Source: Rhizobacter sp. AJA081-3
GTDB lineage: Bacteria > Pseudomonadota > Gammaproteobacteria > Burkholderiales > Burkholderiaceae_C
Assembly: GCF_017795745.1 (NCBI RefSeq)
Contig: NZ_CP059067.1
Span: 2,852,001 to 2,916,000, forward strand
Direction: 5' to 3'
DNA length: 64,000 bases
Both the position numbers and the translations under genes were made by a program. Numbering within the stretch: the stretch's first letter is position 1; each line of letters starts with the position of its first letter. Positions 24,808 to 33,299 of this stretch are shown here, piece after piece. The notes under the pieces were generated by a model. It made no database searches. It had not been told where the DNA came from and saw only the letters and a program-made list of their open reading frames with translations.

Positions 24808-25764
24808 TCAGGTTTCGAGCGCGGCCCACATCTGGCGGTCGCGCTCGGCGGTCCAGATGCGCGGGTCGGGGTACTGCGTGGCCTCGTCGTAGCAGCGCGT
24901 CACGTCGAAGGGCATGCAGTGGTCGAAGATGACCCACTTGCCGTACTTCGGCGCCAGGCGCGCGTAGGTGTCCTTGTAGACGGCGTTCAGATCCTTGCCC
25001 GCGGCCACGCCGGCCTTGACGCTGTCGTAGACGTCGGCGATGAAGGCGCGCGTGCCGGCGAGCCCCGCCTGCACCTGATCGGGCGTCACCAGCGCGGCGC
25101 CGCGGCCAGGCACGAGCTTCGCGGGCTTCAGCGCGGCGAGGTTGTCGAGCGTGGCCGGCCAGTCCTTGAAGTAGGCATCGCCGGCGTAGGGCGTGGCGTC
25201 GAACTCGACCAGGTCGCCGCTGAACAGGATCTTCTGCTGCGGCAGCCAGGCCACCGTGTCGCCCTTGGTGTGGCCGCGGCCGAGCTGCAGCAGCTGCACC
25301 TCGAGCTTGCCCAGCCACAGCGTCATCCTGCCGGTGAAGGTCATCGTCGGCCAGGTCAGGCCGGGCGGCACGCTCTCGACATTGCGGAACAGGCGCGGAA
25401 AGCGGCCGATCTCGCTGGCCTTGTCCTGCTCGCCGCGCTCGACGATGAGGTCGTAGGTGTCCTGGCTGGCGATGATCTGCTGCGGCGCGTAGGCGCTCGC
25501 GCCGAGCACGCGCACCGCGTGGTAGTGGGTCAGCAGCACGTACTTGATCGGCTTGTCGGTGACCTCGCGGATGCGGCGGATCACGTCCTGTGCCATCACC
25601 GGCGTGGCCTGCGTGTCGAGCACCAGCACGGCGTCGTCGCCGATGATGATGCCGGTGTTCGGGTCGCCCTCGGCCGTGTAGGCATAGGCGTTGTCGGACA
25701 GCTTCGTGAAGCTGACCTTCTTCTCTTCGAGGTCGGCCTGGCTGGCGAAGGTCTTCTGGCTCAT
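24808..25764 (-). CDS. MBL-fold protein with altered metal motif
   Basis: This 318-aa metallo-beta-lactamase-fold protein (MSQKTFASQADLEEKKVSFTK) starts at an ATG with a GGAG ribosome site; a further ATG at 25809 is less likely. The fold is clear (TGIIIGDDAVLVLDTQ; LGRGHTKGDTVAWLP; LFSGDLVEFDA). The signature HxHxDH is THYHAVRVLG here, so the Asp and third His are replaced by Val-Arg and the metal site must differ. It is the first gene of the operon divergent from the IclR regulator. It may be a hydrolase of a ring-cleavage product or a non-catalytic partner. Confidence 0.85.
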   Translation of the reverse strand: MSQKTFASQADLEEKKVSFTKLSDNAYAYTAEGDPNTGIIIGDDAVLVLDTQATPVMAQDVIRRIREVTDKPIKYVLLTHYHAVRVLGASAYAPQQIIASQDTYDLIVERGEQDKASEIGRFPRLFRNVESVPPGLTWPTMTFTGRMTLWLGKLEVQLLQLGRGHTKGDTVAWLPQQKILFSGDLVEFDATPYAGDAYFKDWPATLDNLAALKPAKLVPGRGAALVTPDQVQAGLAGTRAFIADVYDSVKAGVAAGKDLNAVYKDTYARLAPKYGKWVIFDHCMPFDVTRCYDEATQYPDPRIWTAERDRQMWAALET

Positions 25765-25810
25765 GGGGGCTCCGGAGTCCGTGGCCGGGCGGCCACGGTG
25801 TTTGTTCATT

Positions 25811-25862
25811 GCAAACGCGTTCGCACTTTACGGGCAAGGTTGCGCTATGTCAAACTAGTTTG
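25811..25862. promoter_or_regulatory. IclR-type operator region between divergent genes
   Basis: The 99-bp divergent gap carries a perfect 12-nt palindrome CAAACTAGTTTG (25851-25862), just before the iclR start codon, and a near palindrome GCAAACGCGTTCGC (25811-25824). GCAAAC at 25811 and GTTTGC at 25858 also form an inverted pair. These are good candidates for binding sites of the adjacent IclR protein, controlling the catabolic operon and itself. Confidence 0.6.
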
Positions 25863-25863
25863 C

Positions 25864-26655
25864 ATGGAACAAATCGTCAACCGCGAGCAGCGGGCGGTGC
25901 AGTCGGTAGAGGTCGGCGGGCGATTGCTCATCGCGCTGGGCCAGCATGCCGCGCCGATGTCGCTGAAGGACCTGGCAGCCGCCGCCGACCTGCCGGCCTC
26001 GCGGGCGCACCCCTATCTGGTGAGCTTCGGCCGTCTCGGCCTGATCGAGCAGGACGGCACCAGCGGGCGCTACGCGCTCGGCCCGGCGGCGCTGCAGCTC
26101 GGCCTGGCCTGCCTGCACCAGCTCGACCCGATCAAGGCCGCGGGGCCGGTGGCCGAGGCGCTGTCGCAGGCGATCGACCAGACGGTGGCAATCGCCGTGT
26201 GGGCCAACTTCGGCCCGACCATCGTGCGCGTGATCGAGGGCAGCCAGCCGCTGCACGTGAACATGCGCGCCGGCTCGGTGATGTCGGTGCTGGGCACCGC
26301 CACCGGCCGTGCCTTCGCCGCCGTGCTGGCGCCGCGCACCGTGAAGGAGGTGCTCTCCGGGCCGGTGGGTGAGCCGCGCCGCGCCGACCGCACGCCGGTG
26401 AAGGACGTCGACCGCGAGCTCGAAGGGATCGCCGCCGAGGTGCGCCGCCACGGCGTGGCCCGCGCGCTGGGCCGGCCGATCCCGGGCGTCAACGCCTTCA
26501 GCGCGGCGGCCTTCGACCACGAAGGGCGGCCGGCGCTGGTGATCACGGCGCTCGGCCACGAAGACACCTTCGCCGCCACCTGGGATTCGCCGCTGGCCGC
26601 TGCGGTGCGCGACGCCGCTGCCGAGGTGTCGCACCGGCTCGGCCACCGGCGCTGA
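25864..26655 (+). CDS. IclR-family transcriptional regulator
   Basis: This 263-aa regulator has an N-terminal winged helix-turn-helix (about 10-75; PMSLKDLAAAADLPASRAHPYL) and a C-terminal effector-binding IclR domain. It is divergent from the MBL-VOC-monooxygenase-DUF2783-FAH operon, which it probably controls in response to the aromatic substrate or an intermediate. The ATG overlaps the end of a palindromic operator candidate, suggesting autoregulation. Confidence 0.9.
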   Translation: MEQIVNREQRAVQSVEVGGRLLIALGQHAAPMSLKDLAAAADLPASRAHPYLVSFGRLGLIEQDGTSGRYALGPAALQLGLACLHQLDPIKAAGPVAEALSQAIDQTVAIAVWANFGPTIVRVIEGSQPLHVNMRAGSVMSVLGTATGRAFAAVLAPRTVKEVLSGPVGEPRRADRTPVKDVDRELEGIAAEVRRHGVARALGRPIPGVNAFSAAAFDHEGRPALVITALGHEDTFAATWDSPLAAAVRDAAAEVSHRLGHRR

Positions 26656-26683
26656 GCGCGTCGAGGGCTCCGCCCGTGCCGCG

Positions 26684-27415
26684 TCACTTCACCAGCGGCC
26701 GCACCGTGGTGAAGCCGCCATCCACGGCGATTACTTGGCCGGTCAGGCGCTGAGCACCCTCGCCGAGCAGCCAGGCCATGACATCGGCCACCTGCTCCGC
26801 GGTCTGCACGCCGCCCAACGGGTACTGGCGCGCCGCGCCCTCGCGCATGGCCGGCAGTTTGAGCATGGATGCGGTCATCGGCGTCTCGGTCAAACCCGGC
26901 GCCACCGCGTTGACGCGCACGCCCTGCGATGCGTGCGTGGCCGCGGCGCTGCGCACCAGCGCCTCGACGCCGCCCTTGGCCGCCGCGATCACCTCGTGGT
27001 TGGCCACGCCGATGCGCGCCACCACCGAGCTCACGAACACGGCCGCGCCCGGTGCGCCTTTCAGTTCCGCGAGCCAGGCCTGCAGCACGAAGACCGCGCT
27101 GTCGAGGTTCACCCGCATCAGCTCGCGATAGGCCTCGATGCGCGTGCGCTGCAGCGGCGCGATCAGCGTGCTGCCGACGCAGTGGGCGAGTTGCGTGGGC
27201 GCCTCGCCGAGCGCTTCGCGGCAGGCCGCGAAAGCCAGCGCCGCGCCTTCCGGCGTGGTGGTGTCGGCGGCGATGCGCAGCACGGCCGGCACCTCGGCCA
27301 GCCGCGCGGCATCGCGGCCCACGGCCACCACGCGGCGGCCCTGCGCCGTCAGGCGCGAGGCCAGCGCGCGGCCGATGCCGCCACTGGCACCGGTGACGAG
27401 GACGATGGTAGTCAT
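26684..27415 (-). CDS. SDR-family protein lacking the catalytic Tyr
   Basis: This 243-aa short-chain dehydrogenase fold protein has the cofactor motif VTGASGGIGRAL and the VFVSSVVAR serine strand. At the usual YxxxK site it reads NHEVIAAAK: the Lys is kept but the Tyr position is Ile. Proteins of this type may be catalytically altered. It overlaps the photolyase gene by 4 bp (ATGA) and is the last gene of the minus-strand light/oxidative-damage cluster. Substrate unknown. Confidence 0.85.
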   Translation of the reverse strand: MTTIVLVTGASGGIGRALASRLTAQGRRVVAVGRDAARLAEVPAVLRIAADTTTPEGAALAFAACREALGEAPTQLAHCVGSTLIAPLQRTRIEAYRELMRVNLDSAVFVLQAWLAELKGAPGAAVFVSSVVARIGVANHEVIAAAKGGVEALVRSAAATHASQGVRVNAVAPGLTETPMTASMLKLPAMREGAARQYPLGGVQTAEQVADVMAWLLGEGAQRLTGQVIAVDGGFTTVRPLVK

Positions 27416-29022
27416 GGCAGCGTTTCCTGCAGGTCGAGTGGATCGGTTTCGGCTGGCGCGCGGCGCACCGTCGCGCTCCGGCACCCCACCTCGCCGCGAC
27501 GGATGGATTGGGCACGCTGCACCACCGCAGCCCTCTGCGATTCGTCCATGCGCTGCAGGTTCTTCACCTGCAGCGCCATGCGCGGGTTCTTCGCCAGCAG
27601 GGCCTGGTGGCGCATGAGAAAGTCCCAGTACAGCGTGGTGAACGGGCAGGCCGCGTCGCCGCTGCGCAGCGCCGGGTCGTAGCGGCAGCCGGCGCAATGC
27701 GGGCTCATGCGCTCGATGTACTTTCCGGTGGCCACGTAGGGCTTGCTGGCCATCAGGCCCCCGTCGGCGAACTGGCTCATGCCCAGCGTGTTGGGCAGCT
27801 CCGCCCACTCCACCGCGTCGACGTAGACCGCGAGGTACCAGGCATGCACCTGGCGCGGCTGCACGCCGTACATCAGCGCGAACAGGCCGGTCACCATCAG
27901 CCGCTGGATGTGGTGGGCGTAGCCGTGCTGCAGCGTCTGCGTGATCGCGTCGCGCAGGCAGGCCATGTCGGTGTCGCCGCTCCAGTACCACGCGGGCAGG
28001 TCTTCCTTCGCATCGAGCGCGTTGCGTTCGAGGTAGCCGGGCATCTGCGTCCAGTAGATGCCGCGCACGTACTCGCGCCAGCCGAGGATCTGCCGCACGA
28101 AGCCCTCCACGCTGGCCAGCGGCGCGCGGCGGGCGTGGTACGCGGCCTCCGCGGCAGCGACGACTTCGCGCGGGTTGAGCAGCTTGAGGTTCAGCACTGC
28201 TGACAGGTGCGCGTGGAACAGCCAGGGCTCGCCCGGCCACATCGCGTCCTGGTGGCGGCCGAAGTGCGGAAGGCGTTGCGCGATGAACTCGTGCAGCGCC
28301 TGCAGGGCCTGCTCGCGCGTGACGGGCCAGGCGAAGTCGTCGAGCCGGCCCGGGTGGGACGCGAAGCGCTCGCGTACCAGCGCGATGACCTCACGCGTGA
28401 TCGCGTCCGGCGCAAAGCGGCTGCGCGGCGGCACGCGGCCGGGCCCTTCGGGGCCGAAGGCGGCGCGGTTGTCGGCATCGAAGTTCCACTCGCCGCCCAG
28501 CGGCTCCTTGCCGTCCATCAACACCCGATGGCGCACGCGCTGCTCACGGTAAAAGTACTCCAGCCTCAGCGTCTTGCGGCCCTTGGCGTGGGCCGCGAAC
28601 TCACGCACGCTGCCGAAGAAGTGGCGGTCCTCGCGCACGTCCAGCGGCAATCCGCTGGCTTCAGCCACGCCGCGCAGCGACTGCAGCACCCGCCATTCGC
28701 CCGGCGCCGTGACCACCAGGCGTTGCGGGCGCAGCAGCGTGATGTCGGCGCGAAGCTGGGTGGCCAGGCTGCCCTGGTTACCGCCGGCATCGAGCGCGGT
28801 GTAGTGCAGCGGCAGGCCGGCTTCGCGCAGGACCATCGCGAAGTGGCGCATCGCCGAGAGGAACAACGCAGTGCGCTGCTGGCTCGAGACGACGTGGGTG
28901 GACTCCTCCGCCACCTCTGCCATCCAGACAGCATCGCAGCCCGTGTCGAAGCCGTCGAAGGCCGACGCTTCGAGGTCGAGCTGGTCACCCAGCACGATGA
29001 CGAGCGAGCGAAGTTCAGTCAC
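27412..29022 (-). CDS. phrB: FeS-containing cryptochrome/(6-4) photolyase-type protein
   Basis: This 536-aa protein belongs to the deoxyribodipyrimidine photolyase-related (FeS-BCP/PhrB) family: N-terminal antenna-like domain (LVIVLGDQLDLEASAF), then a C-terminal helical FAD domain. Four cysteines that could hold a [4Fe-4S] cluster are visible (DTDMACLRDAI; SPHCAGCRYDP; DAACPF), with HHIQRLMVTG near the lesion pocket. It likely repairs (6-4) photoproducts or senses light. The start is GTG, overlapping the DUF2256 stop, and it is followed by the SDR gene. The terminal 50 residues after NLQRMDESQ are poorly conserved. Confidence 0.9.
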   Translation of the reverse strand: MTELRSLVIVLGDQLDLEASAFDGFDTGCDAVWMAEVAEESTHVVSSQQRTALFLSAMRHFAMVLREAGLPLHYTALDAGGNQGSLATQLRADITLLRPQRLVVTAPGEWRVLQSLRGVAEASGLPLDVREDRHFFGSVREFAAHAKGRKTLRLEYFYREQRVRHRVLMDGKEPLGGEWNFDADNRAAFGPEGPGRVPPRSRFAPDAITREVIALVRERFASHPGRLDDFAWPVTREQALQALHEFIAQRLPHFGRHQDAMWPGEPWLFHAHLSAVLNLKLLNPREVVAAAEAAYHARRAPLASVEGFVRQILGWREYVRGIYWTQMPGYLERNALDAKEDLPAWYWSGDTDMACLRDAITQTLQHGYAHHIQRLMVTGLFALMYGVQPRQVHAWYLAVYVDAVEWAELPNTLGMSQFADGGLMASKPYVATGKYIERMSPHCAGCRYDPALRSGDAACPFTTLYWDFLMRHQALLAKNPRMALQVKNLQRMDESQRAAVVQRAQSIRRGEVGCRSATVRRAPAETDPLDLQETLP

Positions 29023-29182
29023 GCGGGGCCTTCTTGCGCCGGCAGGCGTCGGAGCAGTACTTCACCTCGGCCCAGTGGCGTGACCAGGCCCGTCGCCAGC
29101 TCATCGGCCTGCCGCAGACCGCGCAGGGCTTGGCGGGCAACACGGCCTTGTTGCCCTTGAACGAGGCGGAGTGCTGCCTCAC
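29015..29182 (-). CDS. DUF2256 small Cys-rich protein
   Basis: This 55-aa GTG-started protein has two CxxC-type pairs (PCAVCGRP and KYCSDACRRKK), giving a probable zinc ribbon, and ends in a basic tail. It matches the DUF2256 family, which is often encoded immediately before the PhrB-type photolyase. Its stop overlaps the photolyase start. A role in loading or stabilising the FeS photolyase is possible but unproven. Confidence 0.85.
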   Translation of the reverse strand: MRQHSASFKGNKAVLPAKPCAVCGRPMSWRRAWSRHWAEVKYCSDACRRKKAPRD

Positions 29183-29222
29183 GCCTTCCGGGCCCAGGCG
29201 CGGCGACGCAAGTGCGTGTGCA

Positions 29223-30344
29223 TCACGTATTCCGGTGTGCGAAGGGGATGGATCGACTTCTCAGCCGCAGGGCTGAAGCGTCGTCCGCGCCGGCGGAGGG
29301 GCCTCTCGCCGCCTCGCGCGCCGCCGTATTTCCCAGCACAGCCCCGGCCAGAGCGGCGCCTGATTGCCATGCGCCTTCGACGCCCAGGCCGCCGAGGAAG
29401 TCGCCGCACACGCCCAGGCCCGAGGCGGCATCCCACCAGCAGGAGTCGGCCGGTGCGGCCAGCGGCAGCCCGGGCTGCGCGTAGCGCCAGCGGTGGACCA
29501 CGGCATGGCGCCAGCGAACCGGCTCGCCCAGGCACTCGGCCACCGCGGCCTGCATGCGGGCCTGCACCTCGTCGCCCGGCTGTTCGAGCTGCTCACGGCT
29601 CCAGTCGGCGCGGGCGTGGGCCACCCAATGGGCTTCGTCGGGTCGCCGTTCCCGGCCCGGGCGCCGTTCGTTGCGCGACAGCAGGTCGATCACGGGATGG
29701 GCCGGCCGGGCCAGATCCCAGGCTGCTGCGCCTTGCGGCGGCTCGGCAATGCCCATCAAGGTCCAGCAGGGCTGCATGAGCACCTGCGCGGCACGCTGTG
29801 CCCAGGCCGGTTCATGTGGCGCCAACAACATGGCGGACTGGGCCGGCGGCATCGCGAGAACCACGGCGTCGAAAGCGCCAGGCAGGGCCTCGCCGCGGCT
29901 GCGCAGGCGCCAGCCGTCGCCTTGGCGATGCAAGGCCTCGATCGGCGTGTCCCAGCAGAAGTCGATCCCACAGAGCAGTTCCCGCGTCAGTCTGGGCATG
30001 TCCGGAATCGGTACGTAAAGCGCGCCAGCGGACGCGGTTCCGGGCGCCGTCACGGGAGTCCATGAGGTGAGCCAGCCTGAGCGGCAGGCCTGATCGGCGA
30101 ACGCCCGGAACGCCGGCGTCGTCGCACCGAAGCCGGTGGCGCCGTGGTCGAACTTCGTGCTTCGAGGCTGGCTCTGCGCGTCCTGCCACTGCGCACGCCG
30201 GGTGGCAAGTCGCCCCCCAGCGCCGCGCGACTTGTCGAACACCTGCACCTGGCAACCCGAAAGCATGAGATCTCGCGCGCAGACCGCCCCGGCCACACCC
30301 GCGCCGATTACCGCCACATGACCGACCTCATTGCAGGTTTGCAT
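29223..30344 (-). CDS. FAD-dependent amine-oxidase-like oxidoreductase
   Basis: This 373-aa flavoprotein has an N-terminal dinucleotide motif (VAVIGAGVAGAVCARDL) followed by KSRGAGGRLATRR, the arrangement of the renalase/COG3380 group, and a C-terminal FAD-binding end (SGLGVCGDFLGGLGVEGAW). Such proteins neighbour photolyase genes in many proteobacteria. The last 35 or so residues are basic and low in conservation. It is first in the operon with DUF2256, phrB and the SDR gene and is divergent from the MerR gene. Substrate unknown. Confidence 0.83.
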   Translation of the reverse strand: MQTCNEVGHVAVIGAGVAGAVCARDLMLSGCQVQVFDKSRGAGGRLATRRAQWQDAQSQPRSTKFDHGATGFGATTPAFRAFADQACRSGWLTSWTPVTAPGTASAGALYVPIPDMPRLTRELLCGIDFCWDTPIEALHRQGDGWRLRSRGEALPGAFDAVVLAMPPAQSAMLLAPHEPAWAQRAAQVLMQPCWTLMGIAEPPQGAAAWDLARPAHPVIDLLSRNERRPGRERRPDEAHWVAHARADWSREQLEQPGDEVQARMQAAVAECLGEPVRWRHAVVHRWRYAQPGLPLAAPADSCWWDAASGLGVCGDFLGGLGVEGAWQSGAALAGAVLGNTAAREAARGPSAGADDASALRLRSRSIPFAHRNT

Positions 30345-30447
30345 GGCCGCAGGATACAGACTTAGCAGGTCAGATAAGGGTCATCACCGGAAACTCTGGC
30401 CAATCTCCCCGATACTCCAGGTCAATTCGACTTCAACTGGATTTGAG

Positions 30448-31521
30448 ATGCCCGACGCAGCCCATCCGGAAGGCGGCGCGACTCATCGCAGCGGCGCGGT
30501 GGCGCGCATGGTGCGCATGCCGGTGGCGACACTGCGTGTCTGGGAGCGCCGCTACCGGCTCTGCTCGCCGGCGCTGACGCCCAGCGGTCAGCGCCTGTAC
30601 AGCGCCGCTGACGTGCGCCGGATCGCGCTGCTCAAGCAACTCACCGAGCTCGGGCACGCGATCGGCAGCATCGCGGCGCTCGACATGGCTCAGCTTCAGG
30701 CCGTGGCCGCCACGCACGCCGCAGCCATCACCGGCACGCTGGGTGCAGATGAACCGGTCGCCGCGGGGCCCTCGTGGCGCGTGGCCGTGGTGGGCGAGGC
30801 CCTCGCGCGCAGGCTGCAGCGGCCGGCCCTGCGGCGCTGGCTGTTGCGCCCGCTCGAAGTTCTCGGTCCGTTCGACGACCTCGCCCATGCCGCGGCGTGC
30901 CTGGCCGGCTCCGCCGCGGAGTCGCTGCTCGTGCAGGCACCGACCCTGCAAGGCGACTGGCTTGCGCAGTGGAACCGCATCACGCCGCGCCCCCCGCGCA
31001 CCGCGGTACTGTTCCGCTTTGCCAGTGAATCGGTGTGCGAACAGCTCGCGGCGGCCGGTCTGGACTTGCTGCGCGAGCCGCCTTCGGACACCGCCCTCGG
31101 CCAGTGGTTGCAGGCGCTCAATACGGCCGAGGGCCAGTCGCGCACGGCAGCCGCACCTGCGCAGACCGCCTGGCCGACGCCCGAGGCCATTCCGGCACGG
31201 CGCTGGGATGACGCGGCGCTGGCCGACATCGCCGGCCTGTCCACCACCATTGCCTGCGAATGCCCGAAGCACATCGCCGAACTGTTGATGCAGCTTTCGC
31301 ACTTCGAGTCCTACAGCGCGCAGTGCGCGAACCGCAGCGTGGCCGATGCGGAACTGCATACCTATCTGTCGCAGGTCGCCGCGGCAAGCCGCGCCCGGTT
31401 CGAGGAAGCGCTCGAGCGGGTGGCCATCCACGAAGGGCTGCTGCTCACGCAGCCCGCGCAAGCTGGGCAGCCCACAATGACAAACCCCTCCCGACCAGAG
31501 GTGGGAGGGGCGGGTGGCTGA
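30448..31521 (+). CDS. MerR-family regulator with C-terminal sensor-like domain
   Basis: This 357-aa regulator has a MerR helix-turn-helix near the N-terminus (VRMPVATLRVWERRYRLCSP), a central region resembling a degenerate B12-binding-type Rossmann domain, and a C-terminal helical region with the CPKHIAELLMQLSHFESYSAQC pattern split by the family-specific cysteines. No clear cobalamin histidine motif is seen, so it is not a standard LitR/CarH light sensor. It is divergent from the photolyase cluster and probably controls it. A GC hairpin overlaps its last codons. Confidence 0.82.
   Translation: MPDAAHPEGGATHRSGAVARMVRMPVATLRVWERRYRLCSPALTPSGQRLYSAADVRRIALLKQLTELGHAIGSIAALDMAQLQAVAATHAAAITGTLGADEPVAAGPSWRVAVVGEALARRLQRPALRRWLLRPLEVLGPFDDLAHAAACLAGSAAESLLVQAPTLQGDWLAQWNRITPRPPRTAVLFRFASESVCEQLAAAGLDLLREPPSDTALGQWLQALNTAEGQSRTAAAPAQTAWPTPEAIPARRWDDAALADIAGLSTTIACECPKHIAELLMQLSHFESYSAQCANRSVADAELHTYLSQVAAASRARFEEALERVAIHEGLLLTQPAQAGQPTMTNPSRPEVGGAGG
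31485..31510. terminator. GC-rich hairpin at the 3' end of the MerR gene
   Basis: CCCCTCCC and GGGAGGGG form a perfect 8-bp stem with a 10-nt loop inside the last codons of the MerR gene. There is no T run on the plus strand and only TTT on the minus strand, so it may be a weak terminator or a dispersed hairpin. Confidence 0.4.
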
Positions 31522-31643
31522 CGCCACCAGTTCGGGGCTCCGGAGGAAAGTGGTCCGGGGCTCCTGGCGCGCAGGGACTGCGCCATTGGGTGTGCCTGCA
31601 TGCAGGCCCTACAAAACTAGACCATGGCCCGGCCGACTTCAAG

Positions 31644-31660
31644 CACGATCTTTGATCGTG
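31644..31660. terminator. Bidirectional terminator between MerR and ubiD genes
   Basis: CACGATC-TTT-GATCGTG is a 7-bp stem flanked by A/T-rich ends, with TTTCCTCTT on the plus side and a shorter T tract on the minus side. It lies 10 bp beyond the ubiD stop and about 120 bp beyond the MerR stop, so it can end both convergent transcripts. Confidence 0.7.
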
Positions 31661-31670
31661 TTTCCTCTTG

Positions 31671-33230
31671 TCATGACTGCGGCTTCGTGATGCTCGCGAC
31701 GATGCCCGCGACGCGCTGCTCGACCGCCGCGTCCATGCGGATCGTGCGGCCCCACTCGCGGGCGGTCTCGCCCGGCCACTTGTTCGTCGCGTCCAAGCCC
31801 ATCTTGCCGCCCAGGCCGCTGACCGGCGAGGCGAAGTCGAGGTAGTCGATGGGCGTGTTGCCCACCAGGGTGGTGTCGCGCACCGGGTCCATGCGGGTGG
31901 TGATGGCCCAGATCACCTCGTCCCAGCGGCGGATGTCGACGTCGTCGTCCGTCACCACGATGAACTTGGTGTACATGAACTGGCGCAGGAAGCTCCACAG
32001 CCCGAACATCACCCGCTTGGCGTGGCCCGGGTAGGCCTTGCGGATGCTGATGATCGCCATGCGGTAGCTGCAGCCCTCGGGCGGCAGGTAGAAGTCGACG
32101 ATCTCCGGAAACTGCTTCTGCAGGATCGGCACGAACACCTCGTTGAGCGCCACTCCCAGGATGGCCGGCTCGTCCGGCGGCTTGCCGGTGTAGGTGGAGT
32201 GGTAGATCGGGTCGCGCCGGTGCGTGATGCGCGACAACTCGAACACCGGGAACCAGTCCTGCTCGTTGTAATAGCCGGTGTGGTCGCCGAATGGTCCTTC
32301 CAGGGCGTGAAGGTAGCCGTTGATCTCCTTCATCGGCACGCCGTGCTCGCTGCGGCCGGCCCAGCCGGGATCGGCCACAGGAATGCAGCCCTCGAGCACG
32401 AATTCGGCGCTCGCCGGCACCTGCAGCATCACGCCCGCATCGCCGACGGCGCTGTCGGTCACCTCGGTGCGGCTGCCGCGCAGCAAGCCGGCGAACTGGT
32501 ACTCCGACAGCGTGTCGGGCACCGGCGTCACCGCACCCAGGATGGTGGCCGGGTCGGCGCCCAGGGCCACGGCGATCGGGAACGGCTGGCCCGGCCTGGC
32601 CAGCGCGAACTCGCGGAAGTCGAGCGCCCCGCCGCGATGGGCCAGCCAACGCATGATCACCTGGCGTGGGCCGATCACCTGCTGGCGGTAGATGCCCAGG
32701 TTCTGGCGTGCCCTCGCCTTCGGCCCGCCCTGCGGTCCCCGCGTAACGACCAGCCCCCAGGTGATCAGCGGCCCGGCATCGCCCGGCCAGCAGGTCTGCA
32801 CCGGCAGGCGGGCCAGGTCGACATCGGCGCCTTCCAGCACCACCTCCTGGCAAGGCGCCTGGCGCACCGATGCCGGCTTCATGTCCCACACCGCCTTCAT
32901 CATGTGTAACAGGCGGCCGGTGTCCTTGAGGCCCTTGGGCGGCTCCGGTTCCTTCAGACGGGCCAACAACTGACCCACCTCGCGCAGCTCGCTCACCTCG
33001 GTAGCCCCCATGCCCAGCGCCACCCTTTTCGGGGTGCCGAAGAGGTTTGCCAGTACCGGAAATTTGTAACCGACCGGGGATTCGAAAAAAAGTGCCGGGC
33101 CACCGGCGCGCAGCACGGAGTCACTGACCGCTGTCATCTCGAGCCGCGCGGAGACTGGCTCTGCGACCCGTTTCAGCTCGCCGAGCCGCTCCAGACCGTC
33201 AACAAACTCACGGAGATCGCGGTACTTCAT
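31671..33230 (-). CDS. ubiD: 3-octaprenyl-4-hydroxybenzoate carboxy-lyase
   Basis: This 519-aa UbiD decarboxylase ([22 protein letters not shown]) uses prenylated FMN for ubiquinone biosynthesis. The active-site region [20 protein letters not shown] holds the expected acidic residues, and [19 protein letters not shown] is family-typical. It is monocistronic here, with a terminator just downstream. The matching UbiX flavin prenyltransferase is not in this window. Confidence 0.96.
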   Translation of the reverse strand: MKYRDLREFVDGLERLGELKRVAEPVSARLEMTAVSDSVLRAGGPALFFESPVGYKFPVLANLFGTPKRVALGMGATEVSELREVGQLLARLKEPEPPKGLKDTGRLLHMMKAVWDMKPASVRQAPCQEVVLEGADVDLARLPVQTCWPGDAGPLITWGLVVTRGPQGGPKARARQNLGIYRQQVIGPRQVIMRWLAHRGGALDFREFALARPGQPFPIAVALGADPATILGAVTPVPDTLSEYQFAGLLRGSRTEVTDSAVGDAGVMLQVPASAEFVLEGCIPVADPGWAGRSEHGVPMKEINGYLHALEGPFGDHTGYYNEQDWFPVFELSRITHRRDPIYHSTYTGKPPDEPAILGVALNEVFVPILQKQFPEIVDFYLPPEGCSYRMAIISIRKAYPGHAKRVMFGLWSFLRQFMYTKFIVVTDDDVDIRRWDEVIWAITTRMDPVRDTTLVGNTPIDYLDFASPVSGLGGKMGLDATNKWPGETAREWGRTIRMDAAVEQRVAGIVASITKPQS

Positions 33231-33263
33231 ACGAAAAAGTAATTACAGATCGATGTCATAACC

Positions 33264-33293
33264 TTGACCAGTTATGAAAAGGCTTCCTAGAAT
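33264..33293 (+). promoter_or_regulatory. Sigma-70 promoter of the lytic transglycosylase gene
   Basis: A -35 box TTGACC and a -10 box TAGAAT are separated by 18 bp. The predicted start near 33300 is about 210 nt before the ATG, leaving a long leader. Confidence 0.7.
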
Positions 33294-33299
33294 TCGGCC

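Noticed and set aside
22568-25837. A 1089-codon open frame through the monooxygenase, VOC and MBL genes
   Set aside because: Only its last 557 codons show protein-family features; the upstream part is out-of-frame read-through of the VOC and MBL genes, kept open by high GC content.
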